DNA of 64,000 nucleotides from Pegea sp. RAD2-039 (GCA_034620365.1 JAQGEQ010000043.1:248001-312000); one strand, 5' to 3'. Numbered from the stretch's first letter, positions 12,108 to 26,818 are shown. Program-made: numbers and translations. The notes: generated from the sequence alone by a model not told the origin.

Positions 12108-12752
12108 ATGAGATTAAAAAATAAAAGCTTCAAAAGATTCGAAAGATTCAGTGCATGGATGCCATATCAAGTTGGTGATATCAGAAAAATCGAATCTGTT
12201 CAGGCAACATTTACGAGATTGGTTTGCAGGAAACTTAATATCAAATACGAGAGTTATAAGCATCGTCTCAGCTTCTTCAATCTAGATACTTTGGAAATCC
12301 GAAGAATTAAATACGACCTTATTCTGATTTTTAAAATTATTCACAACCTAATTGATCTTCAGTTTGATGACTTTTTCTCCATTAGTCCCTCCCTCAAGTT
12401 ATATCAACTTAGAAGACATAAATTACATCTTAATAAGCCCACTCCACCAGCTACGTTAACCAGATTAAGTTTTTTCTCATACCGCACAATCAGTACATGG
12501 AACAATCTGCCATCAGAGATTGTCATGTCAAAATCACTTATGCTGTTCAAGAAAAAGCTGAATTGTTATAATATCGCCAACATTGCCATTTCTAAACTGT
12601 GAATTTTTCTCTTTTACAATACTATGATTCTGTGCAATTCTTCATTGTCATATGCTTTTTCGTTTACACGTCAAATAGATCTAATTTGTGAGAATGTGTG
12701 TTAGCGAGAGGTGCTCTTTTTAGGCACCCTCCTTCACATTTATTGTAATAAG
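12108..12752 (+). mobile_element. CR1 LINE 3' end, 5'-truncated
   Basis: 164 codons (12108-12602) match the C-terminus of CR1 ORF2 (SAWMPYQVGDI, then LSFFNLDTLEIRRIKYDLI, then NIANIAISKL). A 3' UTR follows with the same GAGAATGTGTG motif as the copy B element (26948). It lies head to tail with the inverted fragment 11185-11960 and runs into the TAAA array. Confidence 0.85.
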
Positions 12753-13371
<619 letters not shown>

Positions 13372-14232
13372 GTTTTGCGAATATTTTAGTAGTTTGCAAA
13401 AAATAAGTTTAAAAATAAGATTTGAAAAATAGGTTCAGATTTTCATACCATGTTTTCCATGTAAATTTGAACCATAATCAAGTTAACTATTTGAGAATAA
13501 CATTTTTCCAATAGTTTTGAGTCAAACGATACCTAAATAGTAAAATGTTGAAAAAATAACCAAAATAGCAAAGTTGTAAAGAAAGCTAAAGAAAATTTAT
13601 AACTTCATCAAGACAAAAGTATTAGTTTAAAACAATTTTCAACAAATTGATGTAACTTTGAGCTTCCATAAAAGTATCGGAAGTTTACCAAGCACTTAAG
13701 AGATTTTACTTAGCTGTACTTGTTTGTGGAGGTTTGCAACTTAAGTAGTACCCGTATAATCATAAAACAAGGTTTGCTGTACTGGTGCACAAACAAAAAA
13801 AAAATGAGGTAGTAGTATTATTACTAAAAAGAGTTCTTAGCAAAAAATTCTTATTATTAGTTTATATATCCAGGTGTCGTAATGAATTACAGACTACTTA
13901 GAACAAAACATGACTGAACTAATGAGTGCTTAAAAATGAGTTTTATACTTTTATCACATTTCTTTGTATTTTAAAGTATTTTGTCAGGTAAGATAAAACT
14001 ATCATTAATGTTTAGTTACTATTAAGCGTAAAAATAATATTTTTCATATATACTTAAAACTATTTATTGAAACTTGAAAAAAATCTATATTAAACATTAC
14101 TTTAAATCAGTTTATAGCTTTATAAGTTTACTATAAAGTTTATTATAATAACAAAATAACATTTAATATTGAATAATGAGATAAATTCAAATACTATAAA
14201 GTTTAAATATACCAAGAGTTTGTATGACCATT
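13372..14232. other. Spacer and 5' flank of gene B
   Basis: AT-rich with no recognisable gene. From about 14170 it is homologous to the 5' flank of gene C. A TATAAAG lies at 14195, 144 bp before the start codon, and is not kept in gene C. Confidence 0.5.
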
Positions 14233-14242
14233 ATTACGTAAC
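14233..14242 (+). promoter_or_regulatory. Conserved PAR-bZIP-like site upstream of gene B
   Basis: ATTACGTAAC fits the known PAR-bZIP consensus RTTAYGTAAY and contains the TTACGTAA palindrome. It lies 97 bp before the predicted ATG and is preserved at the same place in gene C. Function is inferred. Confidence 0.4.
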
Positions 14243-14338
14243 AATTAAAGTCGCATTTTATACTTGAAGTCATTCTAAATGAATTGTGTGCTTTGATATA
14301 TGCAGAGATTTAATCTACAAAATATATGTTAGACAAGA

Positions 14339-17300
14339 ATGTGTTCTTCCTGCGTTTTTGCTGGAGTAACATGGGCAGCCATCATTTGTGAGTACCTTAA
14401 AATACCTATTTTCTTTTGCTTTATCAACTTTTATAAAATAAGTAAAAACTTTTAGTAAATAAAAAATAAAGTTAAGACTGATAGAATAAAACTCATTTTA
14501 CACCTCAATTTATATAGTATGTGGCATTCCTCCTGAAATAAGAAATGGATCTTATTCAGGACCTTCTAAGGCAGTTTCAGGATCAATCTACAATTATTCG
14601 TGTAATAAAGGATTTATTGCATTTGGAGAATTTAAAAACAATCTACAGGTGGAATGTTTATCAAATGGCAGTTTTTCACTAGATAGTGATCATCTTGCAG
14701 TATGTTTACCAGGTAAAGAATTTGTACAAATTTAACAAAATTTAAACGCATAAATTAAATAAAGTACTATTTAACTTTAAGGTTGAAGTTAAAGATTTTT
14801 AGAAATGACTAAAAACATATCACACAACTAAAAATTTATCTAAGTTATTTTGTTAAGAAAACGTTTATTTTCTAAATAATGTTTTTAATTATTTGAAATA
14901 GTTTAAATGAAAAATTTTACTTTCACAATGATGTGTTTTGGATTTTTGAAATCTATAATCCAAAAAATAATTAGTTTGTTAATTTAATGTAACTAGGAAT
15001 GAATAGATAATATTACTACAATGTAACAAAAAAAAAATTTTCAGTTATTATAAGGCAAGAAAAAAAACATCTAGTTGAGTTACTATTAAGTTTAGAAAGT
15101 AATATTTCATATATTTTTAAGATTATTGATTAAAACTGAAACTAAATTAATAATGAAGATTAAAACTTTTTACACTTTACATTGTTTATCGTAATTACTT
15201 TTGAAAATTCAGTCTGTGATCGTCCACCGTCGCTTAAAAATGGAAACTTTTCAATTTCTACTGCTGTTTTTGAGTCAATGTATTTATCTGGCACAATGGT
15301 AGAATATACTTGTGATAGTGGGTATACATTGTATCCAAAAGAAAACAGCACGCTTTCTTGCAATAGTTCAGGGGAATGGGAAGGTATAATTGGAAACTAT
15401 TATCCAAGCAAGTTATAACTATATTACTACAATATGTATAACAGTTATTCCATAGTTTGCAGTCCAGTACCTGATCTAGATAATGGTTTTAAGAATATTA
15501 CAAATCAAATCGTAATTAATGATACATTGACACTTGAAATAGAAGTCATATACTCATGTGACTTAAGCAGCGTAATGGTTTCTGAAGATGAAATACATTG
15601 GACTTGCTTATCTCCTGGCTTGTGGTCAAACACAGCCTTACCTAAATGTTTAAAAGGTAGTAGTTATTTTTAGTAGTTATGATTAGTGATTTTTTGTATA
15701 TAAACAATTTCCATTAAACATTCTAAAAACAACTTTTTTGGTTAAAAATTTGCATAAGAAGATTAGGAACATTTTTCGTATAATTCTTTATATTCATTAA
15801 ACACTTTAAAAATAAATTGTTTATTGACCTACTATTCTATTTTCTTAAAGAGTGTACTTTAATTTACAACACTCCAAATGGAAAACTTGTTCCGATATAT
15901 GAGCCAGTTGTTGGTAGATATGTATCTGGAACAATTGTTGAATACGTTTGTAATGAGCTTTATCTGAAAAAAGAAGGAGATACTTATACAAAATCCTGTC
16001 AGGAAGATGGTACTTGGAATTCTACTGCTCTTCCTCGTTGTATTCTAGGTAAGTTAGCTTGTTTGTTTTCAAGTTTTAAGTTATTCAATCATAAAATTTT
16101 TCAGTAAAAGTCATTAAAATTTTAGTAAATTGTTTTTAGTTGCATCTATTTCTTTAGTAGTTTAAATCTTTTGCAGAATTCTCAGACGCTATGAAATGTA
16201 ATACTTCTTTTACATTCCAACTAACGTCAACGAAGTCAAACTTTTCCGAAAGTAGAAAACTTTGTCAATTAATGGGTGGTGATTTGATTCATCAAACATT
16301 AGGATTTCATGAAGTTGGTTCAACTTTCTTTAGGTAACTGTTAGTTGCTTGGCAATTCTTTCAAAACTTTTTTAGTCTGACGTTCTTAGTAATAGAAATA
16401 ACTAGAAAGAATTATTCGATTAACTTTATAATAAAAGGTGTTTCAGTTAGCTTTTTCACCTAAACAAATCGTTTGTAGTTTAGTACAATTATTTTTGTAA
16501 TTATTTGAACTAAATTAATAGTTAAGAAAGAAAATCAAACTTGGTTCTGTGGGTAAGCTGTTTTAGCTTAAGCTATTAGTAACATATGTACTTAACACAC
16601 ATATATTTCTAAACATTAGTAATTTTTTTTCAATTTAAAATTGTAACATATTTAACTATATTTTAGTGATATCAATGAATATTCAAAACTAGAAGAAGGC
16701 TCAGAGACCCAGTTCTATATTGGAATCACTGATTTGAAATATCAAGGAGACTTTAGATTTATTGATGATACAAAATGGGATTTCACTAATTCAGATATAC
16801 CTCAATTGTTAAATTGGACGAGTGGTGAGCCTAATAATGAGAATGGAAATGAACGTTGCGTTGAAATCCGAGGTGTTAATACGTTGAATGACCGAAAGTG
16901 TACAAGAGAATACTTTGGGCTTTGTGAAATCAAAACAATTACTTGTGTCTCTGAAACTATTCCAACAAGTTGTGAGGCAGCACCTGATGTTAATAATTCA
17001 ACTATCAGTATTGCTTATACTAATTTGGAAAACGACTTCATTAGTTCAGAAGCAAGTTTGACTTACATTTGTGATGGTGATCTGTTGTTTGTTTCGCCTG
17101 ACAAATCCAAGTGGAACTGCAATGAAAAAATAAACTCTTCTATCTCTACAACGCCGCAATGTGTAACTAGTCAGTTGTATTTATGTACTTATATAATTAG
17201 TTTGATAAATGTTTAAATAAATTTATCTGTAAAAATAATTTTTAAATGTTTAAATAACTCTAATATCAAGAAACTGAAAAATTATCTAGAATATTGGCAG

Positions 17301-20300
17301 TATTAATTTTCAATAGAATCCTCATATCAGTTTTTTTCATTTCAATTCTCTCATTAATAACTGAGTATTGAAATACATTTTAAAATTGTCTGATGCTTAA
17401 TTTCAAATGTTAGATTTTGTCTTTTTGCATTCTAATAATTATAAAAGTAGTTAAGTCTTTTTTGGGATAACATTTATAAATAGATCTATTTATAAATAGA
17501 TTGTGGTCCGGCACCTGATCTTGAAAATGGAAGCAAATTTATAGTCGACAGCATTATCGTAAATGATTCATTTAGCCTGGAATTGAAAGTGAATTATACA
17601 TGTGACAGTGATTTTTTCCTTTTTCCACACAATTATTCACAATGGAGCTGTCTTCAGGGAGGAAAATGGTCGTACTCATTACAACCTCGCTGTTTAAATA
17701 ATATGATAGAGGTTTTGCAAAAGTAGTGCTTTACTCTTAGATTGATTTTGATATAAACTTTTCAAACTTTTATATGATTCAATCATAAATTTGTTTTAGT
17801 AACATCTAACATTACTTCACTGAACTGTAATTTTGAAACTGAATTTTGCAATTGGATCAGTGAAGTTGAAAATGATTGGATTTTGAAAAAGGGTACGCTT
17901 TTAATTGTTTAAATCCAATATTTAGTACTTCCAAAGTTAATAGATTAAAAACTGATTATAGAAACTTATCAACTACGTGCTGCATCTGCTGGGTATAACA
18001 CAGGAAGATATGCTGAGATTGAAGTGGACAGTATATCTAACAATTTAAGTGCTGAATCAACCAAATTAGGGCATCATATTGTTGAAATAAAGACTGAAAC
18101 AAAAACTTTTACTGAAAGAATGTTTGATGTTTTCGGAAGTGTAGTAGAGGTTCAAATTATTTTCGCTCATTAAAGTTATCTAAAGCTTTCTTCAACTATT
18201 TCTTAGTTTGACTTAAAGCAAAAGTTTGCTTTATAATTAGATTTTCAAATAATGCTTGAAGTATAAGTTCACTTTTCTTTACCAAAAGGTCGACAATATG
18301 CTTTCATATTTGATGAATGATGTCAGCTATGGATCTATTTTGTTGATAGCTATTAAAGACACAACTTTAAAAGGACGCCTTTCTTCATCCAGTTTATATG
18401 TGGAACAATTTACTGCATTAGGAGCAGGAGATACGGAAGAATGCCCACTTTTTCCTGGTAAATTTATGCGTTTTAACAAATACATTAAATAGTAGGTTTT
18501 AAGTCTTAACTCTATTTATAACGAGTTGTATAAATTTTTAAGGTATAACGTCAACACTAATTGTTGTATTTATTATTAGTTTTGATTATCTCTCTTAGAA
18601 ATTAGATCAAGCTGGGCGATGATAACGATGAAGGTTCGGAATAAAACTGAAATACCCGACTGGTTTGTTTGCAATTATGCCACGAATAAATCTGTTGAAG
18701 TTTCTACAAATGCCTATAAAAGTAAAAAAAAAGATAATATTGATATTTATCAAATTATATAATTGAATATTTGTCATTTAGATCGCTATATGCTTTTTAA
18801 TGAGGTAAAATCAAGTTCAAAAATATCTTCACGACTAGCTTCAATTCAACTTTTATCACCATCCACAGAATATTGTATTTGTGTGCAATTCAAATATAAA
18901 TCATTTGGCTTAAGCGTTGCAAAGTTGTCTTTTACTGCTAAAAGCATAAGCACTGGAAATGAAGAAAAAGTAAATTAAACTCAAAATTTCAAAAATAATA
19001 ATTAAGTGATTTTGGCAGATATGGTCAAATACAAGAGTATCAGCTGGTACTTGGTTACAAGACAAGGTTTTTTATATGAACACACGTGAAACATATCAAT
19101 TAGCATTTACAGTTGATCGCTCAGAAGAATCATTCACTAATGTTTCTGTTGATGATATTTTCTTCAGCAAAATTAATGCTGAAAACTGTGGTAATTACAA
19201 TTTTACAGTTTTAAACATTAAAACATAATCTGTTACGTTTGCTACTAAGGTGTTTCTTATGTTTTAATAATTATTAAATTTTAAATAATCATGTTTTATT
19301 CACATATTAAATAAAATTGTATAAGACTTCGCTCGAAACACTTAAAGTAAATTTTGTCGTGGTACACATGAGCAACGAGCTGCTGCAAATTAATAAGCTA
19401 AAACGTCTCAGAAAATATTTTTATTTTTCGTTATAAACTAGAAATTATTTCAAAAATACTAAAATTATTTAAAAAATAATTGTTTTCATTTGATTATCCA
19501 TACAAGATCTAAGTAAATATTGATTTAGTGATTAATCATTAATAAATAATATTTACTTTTGTCAACTAGAATGCCCTTGGCTCTATAATACTGCAAATGG
19601 AAAAATTGTTCCAAGAACAGAACTTGAAGATGGAAGATATTTGCTTGGAACTATTATTGATTATGTGTGTGATGAATTTTATGTTGAAGCTGAAGGGGAT
19701 GATTTTACATTAGCTTGTCAGGAAGATGGTACTTGGAATTCTACTGCTGTTCCTCGTTGTGTTTTAGGTATTTTTTTAAAGAGATTTTTTCTAAAGTTAA
19801 AAAGTTTTCATAAAAGTTGTACTAATATTAGTTTTTCTACATTCTTATTTGAAATATGAAACTTTTTATCAACAAGTTTTTTGCTTATCAAACTTCTAGT
19901 TGTAAACTTTAATCAGCTATATCAAAAATTCAGAAGCCGAACTTCTCAAACAGAAGATTATAAGAATTGATAAGTAAAATGTATTATCTGTTGTTGATTA
20001 AATTATCAAAAAAAAACATTTTATATTTGTTATAAAACTATTTTTATTTCTTGCTTACAGCCAATAACTAGTGTTAATATTTACAAAACTTAGTAGAAAG
20101 TTTAACTTCAGTAATAGTAAGTACTCTTGAACAACAGCAGATCGAGGTATTATAAAATACTACATCGATAAAAATAAGTTTATATCAAAATACCTTAATC
20201 TAAAATACAATTTAAACTATTATATTTAGTAAATAAAGTCGCCTATAAGATTACGCGCCTGTAGTAAAAAAGGTTCACTTGCTAACTGACAAATGGTAAT

Positions 20301-21360
20301 AAACTATATAAAGTTGTTTAAAGCCTAAAATACTTTAAAATTCTTATTGGAAATTGGAGTAAGAATATTAGTTTAGAATCTATTCGATTTTTCCGCTTTA
20401 ATATGCAGCAAACTGCAACTAACTTTGTTATCAGACAATAAAAATCATTGAATTTTACTTAAAATATTACAAAATAGAATTTCCAGATATGCAAAAACAT
20501 AAAGTTCAAACTTTATTATTAAGAAGTTTATTTCTTTTAAATTAAAGATTTTCAAATCATTAAGTGATTTTTTTTATTTAGAGGCGTTTGAGATTTTCTT
20601 TAAATTCTACTCAAGTTGTTTTTAGAGTAATTGAGCCTTATCATTAACAGAGTATTGGAGTGCTTGCATCACTGCAATAATTTAGCACTTTTACAGTGAA
20701 CATCATCAGATTTCTAGATTTTACAAACTTTTCTTCTTCACAGAGTGGTCTGATAGCAGAAAATGTAACGTCTCATATGAGTTTTTTGCTACACCAACTA
20801 AAGACAACTTTACGAATTCACAAACTTATTGTCACTCATTAGGAGGAGATATAATTCATCAAACATTAGGATATACTGATGTTGGCTCAGCTTAATTCGA
20901 GTTAATAAATTATTTTTGATGTGCTTTAATTTTTTTGTCATAATGAATCTGTTTACTAACATTATTGTTAAGTTATCGCTTATCAAGTTATATGACTTTT
21001 TATGTTTCCTAAAGTCAGGTCAAAATTGATTTTGCTTTGTTTTGTTTTTTTAGTGAAATAAAAACTATGATTGACAACCTGGCTTCTGAAAAGGGTACTT
21101 TTAATCCGCTAATTGAACTGACTGACATTGTTAAAGAAGGAACATTTACTTTTATTGACAATACTGTGTTTGATTATAATAATCCGAAATTCCCTCGGCT
21201 TTATTCATGGTTGTTCGGAGAGCCTAACAATTATTTAAAGAAAGAAGATTGCGTTCAAGTGTTTAAAGATAAAAACACAGGTGTATATGCACTGAGTGAT
21301 GTTGATTGCTCGGCACCAAATTATGCACTTTGCGAAGTCAAGAATATAACATGCTCTTAA
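14339..21360 (+). pseudogene. Lectin gene B: sushi / CTLD / MAM-ILEI protein, probably inactive
   Basis: Exons: 14339-14387 (signal peptide, MCSSCVFAGVTWAAII), 14518-14712, 15213-15407, 15456-15656, 15851-16048 (CCP1-4), 16177-16333, 16667-17169 (CTLD1, CCP5), 17500-17700 (CCP6), 17800-17892 (MAM start), 17962-18149, 18289-18457, 18599-18721 (ILEI), 18782-18969, 19019-19190 (MAM end), 19570-19767 (CCP7), 20744 onward and 21054-21360 (CTLD2). Lesions relative to A and C: the last cysteine of CCP2 is Tyr (NYYPS); the CCP2 donor is GC; the CCP6 donor GT is AT at 17701; TAT has become TAA at 20893 in CTLD2, with its donor GTAAAT changed to GTTAAT; and the CTLD2 Asn-Asp ligand is Ser-Asp. If transcribed, the best outcome would be a protein lacking CTLD2. 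Confidence 0.75.
17473..17496. promoter_or_regulatory. 24-bp palindrome at a 3' splice site (gene B)
   Basis: Identical to the palindrome at 4300-4323, three bases before the CCP6 exon at 17500. Confidence 0.6.
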
Positions 21361-22732
21361 TAGCTTCGATAATTAAGAAAATATTATTTTTCTAGAGCAA
21401 GCGCGATAGTAATAAAGTTGCTTTGTCAAAAGATTTGAAAAAAAAAAGAAAAGTTAAATATTATTAAGCTTTATTGTTTTAAAAAAGTTAGTTGATTTCG
21501 AAAAAAAAAGAATTGCTTCCTACATGATAGTAGCTAGTTCAGATTCAATTGTAATAGGTTATTTTTCTGTTTCTGTACTCAAAGGTTTTTGAAATGTTTC
21601 AGGTTTGAGCGAGATCTGGTAAAATAACTTTACTCAGATTTAATTCTGGATCGAGCTTTACGCTTTTTCATCTTTTGTGTGACTACTGTTTAATTTTTAC
21701 TTGGTCATTTGAGACAAATCGATAGGATACAACATACTGAAATTGTTTAGGGATCTGTTACAAATAATAACTTTTCTTGTCAATTTGTTAATATTACAGA
21801 AGGTTTCTCTTCTGCCAAAGATTTTTCTTAAAGTAGCCTGAATGGTAATCTCAAAGCAGAAATGATAATTTACAATTAATTAAAATGACTCTAAAACGGT
21901 TTATATTTATAAAGTTTATATTTATTTTAGCATGCCAAAATTATTTTGAACTTGCAGGCTATGAAAGTCAGAGTTGAATCATTCAAATGAAAAATGTTAC
22001 TTTAAAAACTATATCCTATGATATTTTTGATAATAGCAACAGTTGTTAATTTGACGTATTTAGCAATGAAATGATAAACTTACTACAATGTTGTAAAGAA
22101 GAATATTTATTTGATACTATTAGGTTTTATGGAAAAATCATTTAACTTTTGTCACTAATAAGCTTAATTATTAATCTTATACAAGTAATGTAAGAGTTTT
22201 GACTGAAATTTAAAATATGTTAAAGATTTTACTTCAGATAATTTATTTTATCTGCTTTCAATAAATTAGGCTGTGATCGTCTACTACGGCTTAAAAATTG
22301 AAAATTTATTAGAAAAATGTATTTCATAAGGAGGTAAGAACCTGGTAATATACAGAAGTCTTATCAAAAGGTTTGACAAATAAAAAAAAGTTTATTTTTA
22401 TATATCTAATAAAATAAAAACCGAAATGTGATATCTGATGAAGCACCTCTCGCTAACACACATTCGCACACTTATTATATGTAATTAAGTTTGAAATCTA
22501 GGGAGGAAAACATGTAACACATTTCAGTGGTTTCTATATCAGTGAATAATTACATCTAGTGTTAAATCTATAAAGTAAAATGGAATCATATCTTAGAAAT
22601 GACAGTGATAGCAGTATTATAACGGTTCAGCTCTTAAACAGCACGAATGATTTTGATATGAAAATGTCTAATGGCAGCTGGTTTCATGTTCTAATTGTGT
22701 AATTGAAGAAACAATTTGATCTGATTAACATG
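21361..22732. other. Spacer B with relic sushi exon
   Basis: Homologous to spacer A with two deletions. A short remnant of the ALG3 last exon is left near 21930-21980. The relic CCP2 start is at 22266-22310. A short CR1 3'-end match in reverse orientation lies near 22440-22475. No active gene is seen. Confidence 0.6.
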
Positions 22733-22869
22733 ATTATGTTTTATATTTGAATAAGTTTCAGGTTATAGGTTATATTCAATTTGAATAAGTGCTTATAAGT
22801 TGTGATTATTATTTATAGGAAGTGATTGTAAAATATATATATTGTGATTGGTGACAGTAAAAATCTTTT

Positions 22870-23812
22870 ATGAAAACTATGGTGGATCCACATAAAAGTG
22901 GCAAGACCTTACGGTCAACTGTAATGAAAAAATACTGAAAAACCGATTTCATCAAAGCAAGATTGCAATTGCCAATCCTGCAATAAAATTTGCTCTGGTG
23001 AAGATCCGGTAATTGAATGCTTTAAATGTCTCTCCTGCTTTCATCTCACATGTAGTGATGTGAACAAGAAAGTTTATGATATGTTTGATAAAAACCAGAT
23101 GAAGCAAATGGGATTTAAATTTAAACGGGATCTAAATTTGCATTAAATGTAGAACTACCGACACAACAGCTAACTCAACCAATTCTGATGAAAACCTATT
23201 ATCAGACATCAGCAAATCTGTATCTGCTGAATTAGTAAAACTTAGATCGGAAATTGCCAAAGATGTTGCCAAGATTGATGAGAAAGTTTCTAGTTTGTCT
23301 AAATCAATGGACGAACTGAATGACTCTACAAAGAAACAAGTCACATGGGCCTCAGTGGTCGGTGATCCCGGTTCCGACAAAAATGCTAACATGGTGCGGC
23401 TTCTTGCCAAGAAGGTCACCGAAACGCACAAAAAACTCACTTTTGACCGTGAGGACAGAGAAAACATTGTCTATAGTGTCTCTGAGACTGATAAAGATGA
23501 TGAAGTGAGCTTTTTAATCAAGTGTGCTCTCAAAGCCTCGATTTTGTGGACGTTACAAAGGTATCAATGACTAGACTTGGAGCAAAAAGCTCAGATCATC
23601 AAAGACCGTTTAAAGTGTTCTTTTAGGAAAATTGGAACAAATGCAAGTTTCTTTCCAAACTGTATAAATTAAAGTTTGAGAAAAAATTCAAGCGCATTAG
23701 AGTAGCACATGATATGTATGAAGATGATCGCTTAGAAAATAGGCGTCTTCTAAAAGAAGCGAATAACCGAAATCAGAAGGAACAACCAACTGATTTTAAA
23801 TACAAAGTTTGA
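22870..23812 (+). pseudogene. CR1 ORF1 remnant
   Basis: After an early stop and frameshift the sequence encodes a cysteine/histidine cluster at about 22968-23060 (CNCQSC, then CFKCLSCFHLTC), typical of a PHD-like finger. A polar segment follows (23160-23560) with KKQVTWASVVGD. The reading frame is broken near 23110 and after 23560. In intact elements ORF1 binds RNA. Confidence 0.7.
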
Positions 23813-24067
23813 GGTCCACTATGGGCCTTTAGAATTAAGGTTTTTTCAAAAAACGGAATTGGCAAATAATCACTGGACCCACATCTTCTTTTTTCAAACT
23901 CTCTCCGGACACAACTGTTAATACCCAAGATATCAATTTACAGAAGCCCATCATCAAATCTCACAAGCATCAACAAGACAATTCTTCTATCACATTTTCT
24001 GTACTTGTTCTTCAAGCACTTTCGATTATTAACAAAATTTTTTAATTAAAAGCTTTTTTGTATTTTT

Positions 24068-26818
24068 AAGATTTCACATTTGGTTTTATTGCTGAAACTT
24101 GGTTGGAACCGTTTTATCCTGATTCTTTTCTGGTTGACGGTAATCTTTTTTGAGTTTTGCGTTGTGATAGACTGTATGATAGAGGCGGCGGTGTTTGCGT
24201 AATTTACAAAATATTGCACCAAAGATCTCTACAATTCAGATCGATCCCATTAATTTTCCAGGGTTTGAGATTATTGCGTTTGATTTTCATTACTCAAAGC
24301 CCAAATTCTCTCGTTTTATATGTACCTATCTACCACCCTCTAAAACTAATGACTGGATTACTGTTAAGGCCCTTTTGAAAGTACTGAAAAATGTTGTCTG
24401 TCCTGAGTTATATATTTTGGGGGATTTTAATTTTAGTATAATTGATTAGAATAATCCGAATTTAGCATTTATTGGAAAATCGTTTGACTTGGATAGCGAT
24501 AATACTATTTCACCCTTTCTAAGTCATGTCTTTGTAAGCTTCCTCAATGCTAATAATCTATCTCAGATGGTTACTTTCCGACCCAAGTTAGTGGTAATAC
24601 TTTGGATCTTCTTATCACATCGAAACTCGAGAACATTATCTACGTTGATCAAAAAGAACGTTTTGCTTTGACATGCGATCACAATATGATTGAATTCACG
24701 CTCCATCAAACTGTTTTTATGAACGTTAAAACTTCAAGCAAAAGGAATTTTCACTGTGAAAATTATAATGGCATTAACAAGTTTCTATCAGATGTTGACT
24801 GGATTTATGTTTTCAACTCTTCCGAAGACATCAATACTATTTACTCAAGGTTTACTAACATCGTTAAGGAGTCAATCGAAAAATTCATACCTTTTTATAG
24901 AGCCAACAAAAAACCGCATTGGCCCAAAAATTTTAAGAACTTACAACATTTAAAAAACCTCCTATACAAACAAACTAAAGGAGACCCTTTTATCAAATCT
25001 TTCTACAAAGATCTATGTATAGTTTACAAGAAATCTATTTCTAATTTCTATTTGGGAAGAGAAAGTTCAGTTTTATCTTCACCTTGCAAAAAAAACGTTT
25101 CTTGGTTTCATAAATCGCAAGCTTAAGGCAAGATCTCAAATACCTCCCTTGCTTGATAACAGCAACCAGCTTGTGATGGAACCAGAAAATAAAGCTGAGT
25201 TGCTAAACAATCAATTTAATAGCGTTTTTATAACTGATGATGGCAATACTCCTCTCTCCTGCTCCGACATTCTTACAAATGTCTCTGAGATGGTAGATCT
25301 TGACATAACGGTCAATATGATATCTAAGTCTATTTTTTCTTTAAAATCATCAGTTTCCAACACCCCAGATCAGATTCCAGCTTAGTTTAAAAAAAAACTA
25401 CTTCCTCTTTATCACTACCTTTATTGCTTTTCTTTAACATGACTCTGGGGCGAGGAAGAGCTCCACAAATTTGGAAGAAAGCTATTATTACTCCAATTCA
25501 TAAAAAGGGTTTCAGAAACACTGCACTTAACTACAAACCGGTATCGCTGACTTCAGTTATCTGTAGAACTGAAGAGCATATAATTCACAATCATATGACC
25601 AGTCATTTGATGGAGCACCATCTAATATCTGATGTCCAACATTGCTTTGTGAAACGGAGATCTTCCCTGACTCAACATCTCACTTTTCTTAATGAGCTTA
25701 CAGCTTATTATCAAAGTAACACTCCCTGTGACATCATATACCTCGAGTTTGCTAAAGCGTTTGACTTTGTCCCACACACTAAGCTCGTTACTGTATTGAA
25801 AAACTTAAAAATCAACGGCTTTATCTTACAGTGGATTGAAGGTTACCTATCAGGTAGAAGCCAACAAGCTGATGTGGAAAGATCTTTATCCACTTCTAGT
25901 CAAATCTCTAGTGGTGTTCCTCAGGGCTCAGTTCTGGGCCCCCTTCTCTTTTTAATTTTCATTGAAGACCTCATCAGAAGATTAGTATCAGTAGATGATG
26001 TCAGAGTGTTTGTGTATGCAGATGATATCAAGCTATTATCTTGTAATCCTTCAAAACTTCAAACTACACACTGTAGAAAACTGGTCTACGAAGTGGCAGC
26101 TCAGAATCCACCCAAAGATTCTGAACTTATAACTTTTTCTAGTAAACCAGCTGTAAATTGTTTGAAACAATACTCCATCAATAGATTTATTATTCAACGA
26201 GTATCTTCGGTCCTAGACCTTGGCATTACTCTATTATCTGACTTTAAATGGCGCAATTATGTTTCCAAAATCTTTGGAACCTTGTCTTCCTTATTATAAA
26301 GACCTTTAATTCTAAGAACCCATGCTTATTTATCAATCTTTTCAAATTGTACGTACGTCCAATTCTTGAATATAATGTCAGTGCATGGATGCCATATCAA
26401 GTTGTTGGTATCAAAAAATCGAATCTGTTCAGGCCACATTTACAAGAGAAGTATGTAGGAAACTTAATATTAAATATGATAGTTATAACCATCGTCTCAG
26501 TTTCTTCAATTTAGACTCTTTGGAAATCTGACGGATTAAATACGACTTAATTCTTATTTTTATAATTATCCATAACTTAATTGACATTCAGTTTGATGAT
26601 TTATTTTCTACTAGTCCTTCCCTCAAGTTATATCAGCTAAGACGACACACATTACATCTAAATAAGCCTATATCAACTAGTACATTGATCAGAGCAAATG
26701 TTTTCTCATACCGTACAGTTAATAGATGGAACCAGTGGCCATGTCAAAGTCACTTGCGTTGTTCGAGCAGAAGTTGAACCGTTATAATATTGCCAACATT
26801 GTCATTTCTAAACTGTGA
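24068..26818 (+). pseudogene. CR1 ORF2 remnant (endonuclease-reverse transcriptase)
   Basis: The endonuclease start (FIAETWLEPFYPDSFLVDG) is at about 24075, with a stop at 24151 where the minus-strand copy at 42372-42692 has Cys. Further stops and shifts occur near 24447, 24600 and 25120. The RT domain is at 25424-26299 with FAKAFDFVPH, the GVPQGS block and the YADD box. The C-terminus (SAWMPYQV) is in another frame from about 26380. Confidence 0.8.

Noticed and set aside
17695-17710. AT at the gene B CCP6 donor as a U12 AT-AC intron
   Set aside because: The following bases do not match ATATCCTT, and the same intron in genes A and C is GT-AG, so it is a donor loss.
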